DNA of 64,000 nt, from NCBI GenBank assembly GCA_002633005.1, contig NMRA01000013.1:1330618-1394617 (forward strand). Reading direction: 5' to 3'. The notes beneath the pieces are model-generated. The model ran no database searches and was not told the origin of the DNA. It was given only the letters and a program-made list of their open reading frames with translations. The stretch comes from Phoronis australis (lineage: Eukaryota; Phoronida; Phoronidae). Shown here piece by piece: positions 1 through 12,165 of this stretch; within the stretch, counting starts at the first letter, position 1; every line of letters begins with the position of its first letter. A program made the translations under genes and the position numbers.

Positions 1-2368
1 TTGATGGCACTAAACTTTGCTTGTAACCCATTAACAGAAATAAACCTCTGGTCAAAGAACTCTTACCACGAAGAGACCATCCCAAACTGGATAACTTCTA
101 CCATTGTGCCGAAAGCGTCTAGTTCATTTATAAGTCAGGAATAACAAATCTTAATAACAATCATAATACTTATAATATTAGAAAGTTTGACTACACACAG
201 TCCACTGGTCTACTTTGTGATAACTGATGAATCATCATGATCATGTGTCCATCCACTGGCTTATGATAAATGCCATGAGTTCTAAAAGTAGATTTTGTAC
301 TCTACTCTCAGCTACGATTAGAGAAGATTGTAACACATGGCTTCATAAGCAGCGTCGAGTATTTAATTCCAGGTTTACAATTTCAAACCAATGAATCAAG
401 GATGATTGACATTATTTCCAATCACTATTTGTCAAGTATTTATGTAAGAGAGGAACTTTTGCAGCTATACTGCATTGGGAAAGATCTTTCACAGCCGATC
501 GCAGAAGCTAGCAATTGGCGAGTCCGTTAAACAGTGGCGAGACACGAAACATCCCATGACCTATCGAAAAATGTTTCCAGTGCAGTTGATAGATGTTTAA
601 GTTTTTTTATATAACATTTTAAAGTGAGAGAATTTGAGAAACGTAGACTTCAGACCACAGGTAATCTCATGAGCCACATGACACGTTATAACGTCAAGTC
701 GAGCAGCTGATTAGCGTGCCTTTGTTCAGACTGAATGAAGGTCACAAAGTGACATTAAAAAATTATAGCTCCACTCGCTGCTGTAGAGAATCTTCAGTGA
801 GTGCAGCAATGTAAAGGCTTCTTAATCACTCGCTTATAGGCAGTTGCTCTTAGGACGACTGATAAAGATGCCTGGCTTTGAAGTGAGAGGTCTCAGGCTC
901 AAGGCCTGGTGACTACAAGGTGACTTTACACTATGCTAGCACCCAACAACAGCATGTATTCATGACCGCAGAGAGGACCACACAGTCTGCTGTGTTTGAA
1001 GGGAAGCTCACATATGGAAGGGTGGTCAAACCTGATAGTGGAATTACAGGCAGCTTGACCTCTCCCAGTGGTGACTTTCTGTTGTGTCGTGCTACAAAGA
1101 CTCTCTAAATGGCTTGCCAAGGGGCAACTGATGTAGTGGTTCTCGAAAAAAATAAATAACTATTTTTAGTATAAACAGAGTATATTTGACGCTGCAGTAA
1201 CAATTTTGTATGGTCAGGTGAACTGGGGTCATCTCCTCCGCTGACCTCTGTACCACAGTTCAACACAGTTCAACAACACTGGCACAAAGTCATGTTTCTT
1301 CTTTAGTTCATTTTTATTAGTTTCTTCATTTTAGAAAGCTGATATCTCACAGGCACTGCCAGAAATGCTTTTTAAATACTTGATTATTGATCTCATTGTA
1401 GCTTTTTGACACAATGTGGAGCACATCGCAAATCGAAAAAAAATGCCGCGTCGTCAATGTCGTAATAAAAGATAAGAAAATCAAATATTTGCTGCAATTA
1501 TTATTAGGCGTAACAAATCATGCAATTCTGCTAATTTACTTTGAATATTTTGTGTTTTTTTCACAGATGTTTTACAGACACCACAGCCAGGCGCCAAATC
1601 AATGAATTTCCTTTAAATTACTACATTGACTGACTGAAGCCTCAACATCCACTGCTTAGAAATTCACCTTGTCCCCACCAAATTTTTGATTGTCCTGGAA
1701 AAAATCGGACAGTCGCTAATGTCGAACTCTAAAACACTGAACAAAAATCAGGCCAGCATTATACAGCGCCAAATGTTGGTTATAAAAATGCATAATCCAC
1801 GACAGCACATGTGGTACTGGTTCGAGATTATCTAAACACATGTTACTGGATAGATCTCGATGAAACCATTATAACGATCAAGTAGATAAACACATACGTT
1901 TAATGTGCTACCGTGGTGCATTCGAACTTCACTGTCTCGCATCTAAAATACTGACATTGGTTGTTTTAATAGAGACAAATGCTCAAAATTTGTAAAATTT
2001 AATTGGCTCATGCAATCAATGTAATTTCGGAGATAAAATATTCTGGTCTGACATACCAGTATTTACCAGAAAAAGGAAACTGTGACTGTATACAAAACAG
2101 TTTGGATGCTTGTTGACAACAATGTGTTCAAATACTGGCCATGTGGAATTGTCTACAATGGTGTCAAACTAAGACAAGACCCAAGAGAAGCTGAGGATTG
2201 CAAGTGGTGAATGCAAAAGGGACTTGCCTGGTTGTGGTGGCACATTAGTGGCAAAAATTTGGATTAAAAAGAAACTATATCACTGACCCTAGTAATGACT
2301 TATTTCAACATAAAGATTTTCTAAAATGCAGGAAACTAACTCTCAACTGAAAAAATCCTGAGAGAGTT
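1..2368. other. 5' flank of the gene, no supported gene
   Basis: This stretch is AT-rich and holds only short open frames with no recognisable domain. Two short segments, about 810-850 and 4384-4425, look alike (both contain a TAAAGGC-then-TTAATCA pattern), which suggests an old dispersed repeat. It could be intergenic or an upstream intron if the gene has further 5' non-coding exons; nothing in the sequence decides this. Confidence 0.5.
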
Positions 2369-2483
2369 ACAGGCATCTTCAGCTTCTGACCGTCCCCAGT
2401 ACATTATATACTACAAGGTATGAAACTCCGCACTAGAAATTTAATGGGTGCTTCACTTCAGCCGTCCATAGCAAACACAAAAC

Positions 2484-2953
2484 TTAATAAATTTACACAA
2501 AACAGGGGTTCAACAAACCATGAGGACTTGCTCTTTCTCCCACCACCATTTATGGTGTCCTGCTCCACCGAGTTTGCAACAAATTCGCGGTCAAAGGAAA
2601 AAAATCTCCCCAAAAAGTCATTGCGTACTGGCAATACGCCACACGGAAGTTGCCGGTTTGTCACGGAAGGTCACGACATCAATAACACCACACTTAGCCA
2701 AACCATTTCGTAACCTTCCGTGATCATGAACTGGCAAATGCCGTCCATTCGTAACTCATCGGATTATTCCGTACCCTACTTGACCTTGACCCAACTCGCG
2801 TGAAGCATATTGACAGTACGCGACGACTTTTTGGAAAGATTTTTGTGCTTTGATTGTGAATTTGTTGCGAACTCAGTGGAGCATGACAATCTAACTGGTA
2901 TTGGGAGAACAATTCCGCATGGTTTGTTGAACCCGTTTTGTGTAAATTTATAG
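2484..2953. repeat. Inner fold-back inverted repeat, about 470 bp
   Basis: The left half and the reverse complement of the right half align over about 160 bases per arm and more weakly into the centre near 2720. Shared blocks include AATTTACACAAAAC, GTTCAACAAACCAT, TGCTCCAC-GAGTT-GCAACAAATTC and CCAAAAAGTC. The short overlapping frames on opposite strands at 2520-2723 and 2724-2912 encode similar peptides only because the two arms are copies, so they are not genes. The left arm starts directly where the outer left arm stops, so this element appears inserted at, or recombined with, the outer arm edge. Confidence 0.8.
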
Positions 2954-3605
2954 TTTCATAGGCCGCAAAAAAAAAAATAAAACAGTAAGAGCGTAGGGAA
3001 ATGGTGAGTTTATTAATTAACCCCGGTAATTAAAACTATACGGATTAAAAATAGATTTAAATGTATGCAATTTTAGTGTTGGGGGTGGGGCTCAAATCCA
3101 ATTTCAAGTGTCAAATTCGGAACACGGCGCATTCATAACGGAACTATGGCTAAGTATAGGATCTCCCGCGATATCCTAGGCGACCGGCAGTGGCGCTGCG
3201 CACTACGACTCCGTTTCCGTCGTCTGCTCCACTGTGCAATGAAGAAAATTTACTTCATTTTTTAAAGAAAATGGAACCTGAGTGACCATGAAAAAACAGA
3301 AGCTGCTGGTAAGATGTGAATTTTAATTGAAGCCTTAGTGAATCACTCAGAAACAGAAACTCGCAATACTCTCTTTGTCAAACCTTATCTTAAGACAATT
3401 TCCAAAGCAATCCCGTCATTATTGCCAACACGAAAAATGGATTTGGTCTTTTGGGCATTTGAAGACTATTTCAAATACGACAAATGTGTTAAGAATCGAT
3501 GGCACAAAACGTGTAATAAGCATTACAAAAAGAAGTAGGTTTCGCGCGCAAACGCTGTGGCCCATAAACAAGTAGGTCTTTTAGTATGAGAGTAGTAGTT
3601 AAATC

Positions 3606-3670
3606 GTGGTGGCGTAGTGGTAATGTACGCATGCTCTATCCGTCAGGTCGTGAGTTCGAGTCTTTGCTAC
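3606..3670 (+). repeat. tRNA-like SINE head (degenerate)
   Basis: TGGCGTAGTGG at 3610-3620 fits the A box of an RNA polymerase III promoter, and GAGTTCGAGTCT at about 3652-3662 fits the B box. The spacing is tRNA-like. I could not pair an acceptor stem, so this is more likely a tRNA-derived SINE fragment than a working tRNA gene. It lies inside the composite element 2369-4043. Confidence 0.5.
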
Positions 3671-4043
3671 TTGCATTTTTTCCTGTTTGACACGTTCTCC
3701 GTTTTTTTTTTGCCTTTGTTTCTTGGATAATACTTCAGGAATCAAGGAAAATACTTGATTTTTAGAGGTAAAAACAGAAAAATTTCCTGGGCGGGAAAAC
3801 CCCCCTCCCGACCTCCCCCCATTCGGTGCTATGCGCATCTACAATCGTGGTTCAGTTTGCGCAAATGCTTCCAGCCGGACAAAATGTTGGGCCCCCCCTT
3901 ATGATATCCTAGATCCGCCACTGCGTTTTGTGTTTGCTAGGAACGGCTGAAGTGAAGCACCCGTGGCATTTCTAGTCCAGAGTGTTATACCTTGTAGCAT
4001 ATCTATAATGTGTTGGGGATGATCACAAGCTGACGATGCCTGT

Positions 4044-4900
4044 GGAGACAGTGTGCCTCAAACACCTACGGGCTTTGGTTATCAGAGCACAAGAGCGCTA
4101 CAGTCTAGTTTGGTTCTGTACTCTGTCAACTTTGAAAATTGGAGAACCCTGAGTTTTGCAGTGTCATGATGCCTGTCTAAATCATTTGCCAATGGGCAGT
4201 TGCCTAGTATTGGGAGATCAGTTTTGTACACTTGACTCTCATGGCCGCAGCCCATGCCCATGGCATGCTGAGTGAAAAGACATTTCCAACCAGGCAGAGT
4301 GGAATTTTCTACACCACAGACGGTCCACAGAACCAAGTGGCATAACCCTTCTCAGTGTGGATTATCTGCATCAAGTGCTGTGATATAAAGGCCTCTCTTA
4401 ATCATTAGCCTTTGGGTAATACTTTTGGTTTAATATTAATACGAATGGCTTTGATGAAGCGACTGGTGAGACTGGAGTCGGAGAGGTTCCGTGTACCAAG
4501 CTCACAACTCAAGAACATTCTTACTTACTACGTAAGCTTAATAATAAATTTTGACTCACGAATACGCATGTGACAGTCACTGGATGGTAACTCAAAATTT
4601 CATAACTGTTTCAATGCAGTTTCTGTGCTCAATCAGAGTGAAAAGAGCGCTTTGTGGGGGAGTTTCTGAACGACAGCAACAAAATCACGTTACTTCCGGT
4701 TAGACGTTAAGCTGGAGATTATTCGCGTACTTCAAAAAACCCAATTAAACTAAAATTATACTAAACCAGCTTCACATCATTTAAAATTGAATATGAAAAA
4801 ACAGGTCGATTCATAAGCCTAACAATAGCTAATTTATTTGTTTGTTGCACTCAATACTAAGCCAATTTTGCAACGTCATGCCGAATGTTTTGGTTCTCAG
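4044..4900. other. Region just upstream of the first coding exon
   Basis: No coding exon is supported here. A pyrimidine-containing stretch ending TTCTCAG at 4894-4900 looks like a 3' splice site directly before the first coding exon. If real, this region is the end of a 5' intron and an upstream non-coding first exon exists. No convincing TATA box or CpG-rich promoter is visible. Confidence 0.4.
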
Positions 4901-4909
4901 ATTCGAAAC

Positions 4910-5079
4910 ATGGAGGAGCAGGAGCGAATTGATCACCTTTTAGGTGTAATTTCTGAAAAGGATTCCATTCTAGAATTGCAAAAAAATCGCATACTTGCAC
5001 TGGAAGAAGAAAATGCCTCTCTAAAAGCTGAGCTGGAACAACTGAGGGCGAACGTGCCGATGAAAAATGCTGTCACTCC
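4910..5079 (+). CDS. IQSEC first coding exon: N-terminal coiled coil
   Basis: This exon encodes residues 1-57 of the predicted IQSEC protein. The ATG at 4910 opens MEEQERIDHLLGVI and leads into a leucine/isoleucine heptad pattern with many Glu, Lys and Asn residues (about residues 6-48), a parallel coiled coil. Vertebrate IQSEC2 and IQSEC3 begin with a comparable short coiled coil, which is thought to drive self-association. The ATG was chosen because the open frame upstream has only a TTG and because a likely acceptor (TTCTCAG) ends at 4900, nine bases before it. The exon ends CC|GTGAGT at 5079/5080, phase 2. Joining it to the A at 58892 restores Pro (CCA) and continues Ser-Leu-Leu-Glu-Asn-Gln. 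Read-through would hit TGA at once, inside the donor. The exact 5' end is inferred. Confidence 0.82.
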
Positions 5080-5242
5080 GTGAGTAGTACTATTTCAGTT
5101 TGGACAAAACCTTGTTTTAACTGTGTCATGTTCAGGTTCACTGTACCTGCGTGAAGGTGTGTGTTGACTTGATGTTGCTTGTCTACAAGACGGGTGACTT
5201 AGTTTGATTTGTTGAGTGATTGGCGTGCATCTGAATGTATTT

Positions 5243-5410
5243 TTCGTCTATTTGCCCATGACAGAGCTTGTTGTGTCTCAGAAATTGGGATTTAAGTGAA
5301 ATAAAAACTGTTCATTGTTAAAAAATTCGTCTATTTGCCCATGACAGAGCTTGTTGTGTCTCTCAGAAATTGGTATTTAAATGAAATAAAAACTGTTCAT
5401 TGTTAAAAAA
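5243..5410 (+). repeat. Tandem duplication, two copies of about 83 bp
   Basis: Copy one (5243-5325) and copy two (5326-about 5410) are nearly identical, both beginning TTCGTCTATTTGCCCATGAC and ending in an A-rich run. They differ mainly by a CT insertion and a few substitutions. The high identity points to a recent duplication or an assembly effect. Confidence 0.9.
5300..5390 (+). promoter_or_regulatory. Duplicated AATAAA polyadenylation-type signals
   Basis: AATAAA occurs at 5300-5305 and 5385-5390, one in each copy of the 83-bp duplication. Each is followed within about 20 bases by TTGTTAAAAAA. They lie some 220-310 bases downstream of the exon 1 donor. They could end an intronically polyadenylated short transcript, or be the 3' end of an old retroposed sequence (the A-run in copy two fits this). 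Confidence 0.35.
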
Positions 5411-7273
5411 AAACAAAAACACTTGTATATTTGTGCATTTAAATTTTGTCGGAATTGGGCACTGGCCGATCATATACCAGTTCCTAATTTAGGGAACCAG
5501 TTTCATATCCTAAAAGTAATGGGCCCATTGTTCAGTTTTGAAAAGAGATTGTGATTGAGTTCGAACAATCTAATTAAGACATCGAAAGCTTCCAAAAGTA
5601 TTCCTCTACGCACGAAGGGTATGTAAACATGATGTAATGTGACTTTGATGGTTTAGCTAGTGTGAAGAATAAGTTAAAGAAAAGCTCATGTGCTCGTGTT
5701 TCCAGGAGAGAGCGAAATACATCATAGCCAGGGTAGCAACCTAGATCCAACACGATACTCTTTCATAGTGAGAGCACAAAAGTACCTTTGGCTATGGTCC
5801 CTTTTTGTGGTCCCTGAGGACTGAGAACAATACATTCGCTGAATAATGCCTGTTCCTTACAGAACATTTGTCCAAGAAGAACTGGCATTTGTTATCTAGC
5901 GATGCTCTGTGGTTCATGTTTATTGTGAAATGCCCAAACATCTCAGTGCGTGCGTGTTCCTCGTGCATGCAACCATTGTAGATCCACCCAGTTCTAGTAG
6001 TCAGAAAAACAAGCCTAGATGTTTTCCTGGTGGAGTTTTTGCGTTACCTTGCTACTAGTAGTTCCTGTCATGTTTTTGAAGGTTGCACATTGTCCAATCC
6101 TGAGGGACCTTGGGCGCTTGAGTTTTTCAACATCATTTTGATTCTACTAGTGACGTAGCTGATGAATTTTATAATGCATTATCCTGCATTGGAAAACTCT
6201 ATTGTTTTTCTTGGACACAACTATGCATCAGGCTTTGTTGAAAAAAAAACAAGTCCAGGTTAATAACAATGTATTTTCCCTGGGAAAATTGACTTTTCAG
6301 ATGAGAAACACTGTTTTTTCATTTGGTAATAAAATGAGATCTAATGACAACCATCAAAAAATTTTGATTCTAAGTTTTGTGTTTTTGTGTTGTAGGATTG
6401 TCACATTTCCGTTTGAAGTCACCTACATAGAACGTCCCTAATCACTTGAGAAGGAAAGACACAGATAAGCTGTGTCATAATTGCACCTATATTTAATCCT
6501 AATTGGATTTCTATTGATTTTTTAGTCCAATGTCACAATTTTATTAACGTGTGTTCAGTCATTACAAGAAAAAAATATGTAGCGGCTGTCAACATTAATC
6601 ACCCTATAAAGTCTAGCCGTCCTTTTTTGTCAACACATTTTATTGTACTGGGAGGTTAAAACACTTTATTTTCCACAAGGCTCTCTTTTCTACGCTTTAT
6701 ATTTGAAAGGGGTTGACATAATAATTTTCCTTGGACAAATACCGTCTCTGTCTTTTTTGTTAGTTATTATTATTTCATCCATTTAGCCACAGTGAATGTC
6801 AGGGTACTACTTTATAAATATATGAAGACTAGACAATAACCGCCATGTTTGTTCTGAAGTTCACTAAGAGCAACTTTATATAGAGCGAACATGAGCGAAC
6901 ATGTACAATCTGATGGCAAAATCTCACCCATTTTGAACAGAAACTCAAAAGTTTGTTTTTCTCATTTGTCATAGGAAATACATTGCACCAAATTAATTGC
7001 TTATTCTGTCTTAAAGATATATAACATAACCATCAATAGGCTGTGTTTTGCATTCGCAGCATTGTGGAAGCTTTTGGGAAATTCAAAATGGCAAAATTCA
7101 TGGAGGTAGCCAGTCTAGTTTGTAAGTTCACATGACAGCTGTTTGAAAGACTATGTGTCCCGCTTAATCGTATGGGAGATTATTTGTTCTTTAGATGCTT
7201 ATCAGGGCATTTGTATTGTTTTTCTCCAGTTCATTGTATTTTTCTTGGTTTAACGTCTCCACACTGTGAACAT
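5411..7273. other. Intronic, no feature seen
   Basis: AT-rich intronic DNA. The open frame at 6202-6441 has no recognisable domain. Confidence 0.5.
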
Positions 7274-7318
7274 GTACCATGCGCGCACCCAGCACTCCTA
7301 GTGTGCGCGCATGTGTAC
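7274..7318. repeat. GC-rich hairpin with CATGCGCGCAC arms
   Basis: The left arm GTAC-CATGCGCGCAC (7274-7288) pairs with the right arm GTGCGCGCATGTGTAC (7303-7318) around a 14-base loop. The 11-base core is perfect and contains alternating purine-pyrimidine CGCGC in otherwise AT-rich DNA. It may be the centre of a small transposon or a cruciform-forming site. An open frame of 111 codons (7172-7507) runs across it but matches nothing I know. Confidence 0.7.
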
Positions 7319-10300
7319 CTTCTAAGGCGAATTTCCCTGATCCCATGGAATTTCAGTTTCCTGTTTGGGAGAAAAATGAGGACACATGTTTCTAGAGACA
7401 CATTTAGAAGTGCTTCATTTCTTTGGTTTTGTAGTTCCCATGTCTTTGACATAATTTGTTGCCTTCAAGTTGCCTATTCTGAGGGCAAAATCCTGTGCCA
7501 CTGTTGACAAGCTAATAAATACTGGTCAGTCTTTTTAATGAGACAGCTGAGGGGGGCAACTAATGTGACTTGTACCAGCAACTCTTGTGTCCAGACAAAC
7601 ACACCCTTATAAAACCTAGTTGACACCAGGGATTAAAAAACTAATCCCTTTTTGTACTCTTGGCTATGGTGGCCCGAGAAGGGCATCCTTAAAATGACGA
7701 ATTTCTGGGGTCTGGAGAAACTTACGTCAGAAGTTTTCTTGTGAACTAATGCTTCCTAATTGAATTTGTCTGAGTGGCTTGGAAAATGGAAATATGTTTA
7801 GATTTAATAAATCTAATGTAAAGTGTGGTATTAAGCTTGAACAGATTGTGCTTCCTAGTGTTAGTCACATGTTTGTTCAAATAAAGAAACAGTTCCTTAT
7901 TGTTCACCTTCTAAAACGCTCATCACATGCCGTGCTGCAGTGACTCATCTGATGGCTGTCATGACCGTCACTGAGCCACACAAAATGTTTCAATTTTTGC
8001 AGGATGGGCAGCGATATACATCCCAGAAAATATTATTCAAGGCATCGCACGTAAAAAATGCCAACCTTCATTTTTACAGTAGTATCCGTCTCTTTACAAA
8101 ATTGAACTTTTAGTGTGCATTACCATGTCAGTGTCATGTCGTTTTGTTTATTATTATTTTTCTTCTGCTATTATTACATGTGTAAAATATGTCTGTTCTG
8201 TTATCAATAAGAATGATTGAAATATGGATCCATTCAGTTTCATAAGTCATTAACATTTCTTCTTTTTATTGCGATTTTTCAGTTAACTTAAGTGTTGAGA
8301 TGTTTTCTTTTGATATCTTATGCCAGTATCTGTTTTCAAAAGACCTTGAATTGAATTTTTCCTGAAACAAAGTCTTGACACCCTACAGAATGCCAAGGTC
8401 AAAAGTCAACCCAAGTCTGCCAGCTAAGGTTATGTGGGACCTTACCAACAACTCTGGTGTATTTAGCAAAATATAGAGAAAACTTTAATTTTTAACTCAA
8501 ATAAAAGTTTATTTTTTCTGGAAGTAACAAGCATGTAGAATTAGATTTTTTACTTTTTACTAGTTTACCAGTCCGTCATTCCCTAGGTCATATGACCATG
8601 AATTTTTAGTAAAATTTAAGAAAAAATGGAACATTGACAGCAAAACAATGGTATCAATACACGACTAAATTTCATGTTGAACACGAAATCTCAGAAATGA
8701 GGAACATTACAGTTTTCTGAAGTCTCGTTTCGTTTTCAGTTTGTGCAACGTTTGAGCTTTTTCAAGAAAATCATGAAAGTCCCAAATTGGACAGATTTTA
8801 CAGTATTCGGATTTTTCAGTGGTTGGCGAGTTCCGTAATAACTGCCTTGGTGTGACAGGGAATTTATTGAATGCTTACTTTTTGTAAGTTCTTGGAATTA
8901 AATCAGTGTGTCATTTTTTCAGTCATTCTACCCTGGACAGGAGATGTGTAGCTCTTAATTGTTGCTTTGTTAGGTTGAGTTAAATGTCACATGTCTGTTG
9001 AAGATTGATTGACCAGAGTTTTAGAAGGTTTTTCACGATAATCAAGATGGGAATTTTACCTCTTGTAAAGGTGTGTTTATAGTTTTACTAGAACAACTGC
9101 TGCGAATTTTTAGACACAATATAACAAAAATTATTCCAAATTGTCATTTCTTTTATTTTTTCTGAAACGTTGACCGCCAATTTGTGCATCAATGTGTATT
9201 TTTTGTTTAGTTCTTTGTGAGCACTTGCTATAGAAATTTCCAAGTTTTGGCAGCATACTGTATTTATTTGTTTTTGCATTCTGCATTGGTGTATTCCTCT
9301 GCATGCTCACCTTAGCACAAAGAGGCAGATGTGTACAGTACTGGCCAGCTGGTCAAAGAAAACCTGACACTCTAACTTCTAACTGGTATGACATTAAGTT
9401 AACTTCTGCCGTGCCAGTTTTAATGTCACTCAGATAGATTGTTAAACTGAGAGTTTCCCTTAAAAACCACACAACAGCAGTATTTGTCATTCCATTGATT
9501 TTCCAGCCTGTGTCAAACCTTCGCGTGTAAACGATGACAGCAGCGTGTTGTGAAAATGCGCAAACAAAACGCAGTTTATTCAACCAGCCGTGTAAGAATG
9601 GCCTTTATTACTGTACTGTTTTCATATGAATCATAGATGAGTAATTATCAAATATACCTCGTTAACGTAACTGGTCGATTTCTGTATTGTTCATTCACAG
9701 TGCTCTCGGTCTGTACGCTTAAGGGTTATTTGTATTGTGCTGTTGACTTAAAAGCTCATACTTTGAAATACATTTTTGCACTTATCAGTCATTTGCTAAT
9801 TTTGCTCTGGCTTAATTTGTATTTTTCATAGAAATTAATTTTGTTCGAGATAATTCTCTGGTTATTTTTGGATGCATGAAGATAATTAAAAATAATGTCA
9901 TTGTTGTGTCGAATCATTTTTGCCCAGAACAAACAATGTAAGTCATCATTTACGACCGAAAAGCGTGTTTGGAGAGATGTTATTTTAAGGAATTTATAGG
10001 TGTATTGATAGCAAGGTTCTTTAAAAAATGACGTTTTGTTTACAAAATCTGTAATTATGTGCACAAGTCTTGACCAACACTATTGGCTGTGGCCTAATAT
10101 TCACCAACATGCTAATTTTTCCCAAATTGGTTTTCGCACTTTTTATCAATACTATAGACCTTGTAATGAATTGATGAATGCTAAATTGTTTGCGAGTAAA
10201 GGTTATAATGGGTGGAGAAAAATGGAAATGAATCCCACGCCAAGTCAACCTGGCTATTAACAGAAATTTTCATTGTATACAGACTGTAATTGATCAGTTG

Positions 10301-11959
10301 AATATTTTGCACAAAGTGCTTTGTTTAGCGTTGATGACTTTTCAACACATCGCACTATCGTTATTTCTTTCATTTGTCCGTAAAGAGCAAGTCTCTCAAG
10401 GCGGATGCCAGACTTGCGGTGTAGTACCCTGGGAAACACCACAAGTGCTGTGAAATGGAGATTTTATGCTGGTGTTACATTTGCAATGCTGTACTCTTGT
10501 CATTGGAGCGTACTGTGTCATATTGGTGCTTTAGCAATTACACTCTATGGATATACCTAGATCATTCTGAGGCGTTTGATGGATGTTTAAGTTTGATGGT
10601 AAAAACTTCCATCATTGTGAGCATTGAGAAATGAGTTATTAGCTTGGAAATGGGTCGTATTCGTTATCACGAAACAAATTAATTTTGCAAATATCTAGTT
10701 GTTACAAAATCTGTGTGAAAAATACTCAAAATAGTGAAAAACATATGGTTTTGCTAGGAAAAATATCTTTGTGTTTTATCAAAGTGATAAAAATGTCACG
10801 TTTTCAATCCCTGAATGTAATGTGGACAGCTGTCCTAAATGTTAAGAATTTTTCATTCAGAGATGGGACTGATTGCATGTTCCCAGACTCCTGGAGTCTG
10901 CCCCTTTATTCATTGCTAATGTACACAGATGTGGTTCCAGTGTATAAAGTTATAAGCCATACCTAATAGAGTGGTTTGTTTACAAAACAGTCTTGCAGCT
11001 CATGAATCAAAGCTTTTACTATTGACATCAACATAAATTGTTGGCTCCACAGAGGCCTTTTCTTAGAGTCCCTTGTTCTTGTGGTGTATATTTGCAAAGG
11101 CTTTTTAGAAGTCTGCAAGCAGTCCAGATGACTATCAGGAATTGTATGGGGGTACAGCCAGTGCACTGGGAATGAATTTCAGCTATTTTTATGCGGGATT
11201 TAATTTGTGCACTCTACAGTCTAGGTTTATTCAATAGTTGCAGCAGATAAGAATGGTGAATCAGAAAGTGCGCAACTCAATGAACTGGATGTTGTTTTAT
11301 GAGACAAGTCTCTGCCAGGGTTGCTTCAATTTGAATCTTGTTGGTTGGTTTGTAAATTGATTTGTTATGGTAATATCTTTCCAGTTTGAGAGAAAAATAA
11401 TTACCTACATTGATTCTTTTTAAATGTTTTTATCACTGATATGCAAACTCTCCATTTGTCAAAACATACATGGCATTGGAAATAAAAGTGATAAATCATT
11501 TATTTTGTGCTACTAATCTTTTATCAGAAACTGCAAAAATAAAATTTAACTTTCGCATCTCCTGCATTAGTTTTTTGGTGGGATTTTATTGTAATTGTTG
11601 CCATTGACAACGGCACCAAAGTGCTTTTTTAATTCAGAAAAGGCCAATGGCCTGTATTACAATCCAAGAACTGACAGTCACAAACATATTTCTCAATTTC
11701 CATCACCTTCGTGAAACTGTTAGAAAAATGAAATGTCTTTTTTGTCAGTGCTTATTCACAAACCATTTGCATTCCCAAATGACATCAGATACTAAACTGT
11801 TCCAGATTGGTGTTTTTTTATATATAATGTGGCTATGAACACATGGTCCATCCAAGAAGCGAACTTGTGATTCAGGAACTCGGTTTTTCCTTGCCTGGAT
11901 TACAAGTGATTTTGGGGTTTGCACAAAACGTTATTCCTTGAGATAATACTTAGAGAGGA
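7319..11959. other. Intronic; one pogo-like repeat end, otherwise empty
   Basis: At 8778-8805, GTCCCAAATTGGACAGATTT followed by TACAGTA resembles the right end of the pogo-like family seen at 20504-20730, but no matching left end could be placed. Nothing else in this stretch is recognised. Confidence 0.4.
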
Positions 11960-12165
11960 TAGAACGACACGCCGCGACAAGCCAACTTGTAGAGCCAAGT
12001 CTCAAACAGTAACACATTGTCAGTTCTGAAGTCCTGAAATCGCCTCCAATTTGACAAGGGAGACCAATTTCATAACAGTAAATGGTCTCCATCAAAAGTT
12101 GATTTTTGTGATGGAAGGTTGGTTTAAAGAGCTACTTAAACAATGAAATTCAGGAAGGAAGTTTA
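11960..12165 (+). repeat. Dispersed repeat family B, copy 1
   Basis: This segment shares blocks with 63400-63590 (opposite strand) and, more weakly, 24090-24310. Examples are GACAAGCCAACTTGTAGAGC, TCCTGAAATC-CCTC, and AAAAGTTGATTTTTGTGATGGA followed by TTTAAAG. Copies on both strands in one intron are the mark of a transposed repeat. No coding frame or pol III boxes were recognised, so its class is unknown. Confidence 0.65.

Larger units (their letters stand above)
2369..4043. mobile_element. Composite inverted-repeat element with nested insertions
   Basis: The left arm (2369-2483) and the right arm (3925-4043) are inverted copies of each other over about 115 bases, with shared blocks such as GGGTGCTTCACTTCAGCCGT on the left and its near-exact reverse complement on the right. 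Between them lie a second inverted repeat (2484-2953), a tRNA-like segment (about 3606-3670) and, abutting the right arm, an end reading CAGTGGCGGATC on the minus strand (3893-3924). No transposase frame is visible. Long arms with unrelated filling fit a non-autonomous fold-back or MITE-type DNA transposon that later received other elements. The superfamily is not identified. Confidence 0.75.

Noticed and set aside
7172-7507. 111-codon ATG frame over the GC hairpin
   Set aside because: No homology or splice context; the frame reads through a palindrome, which suggests coincidence.
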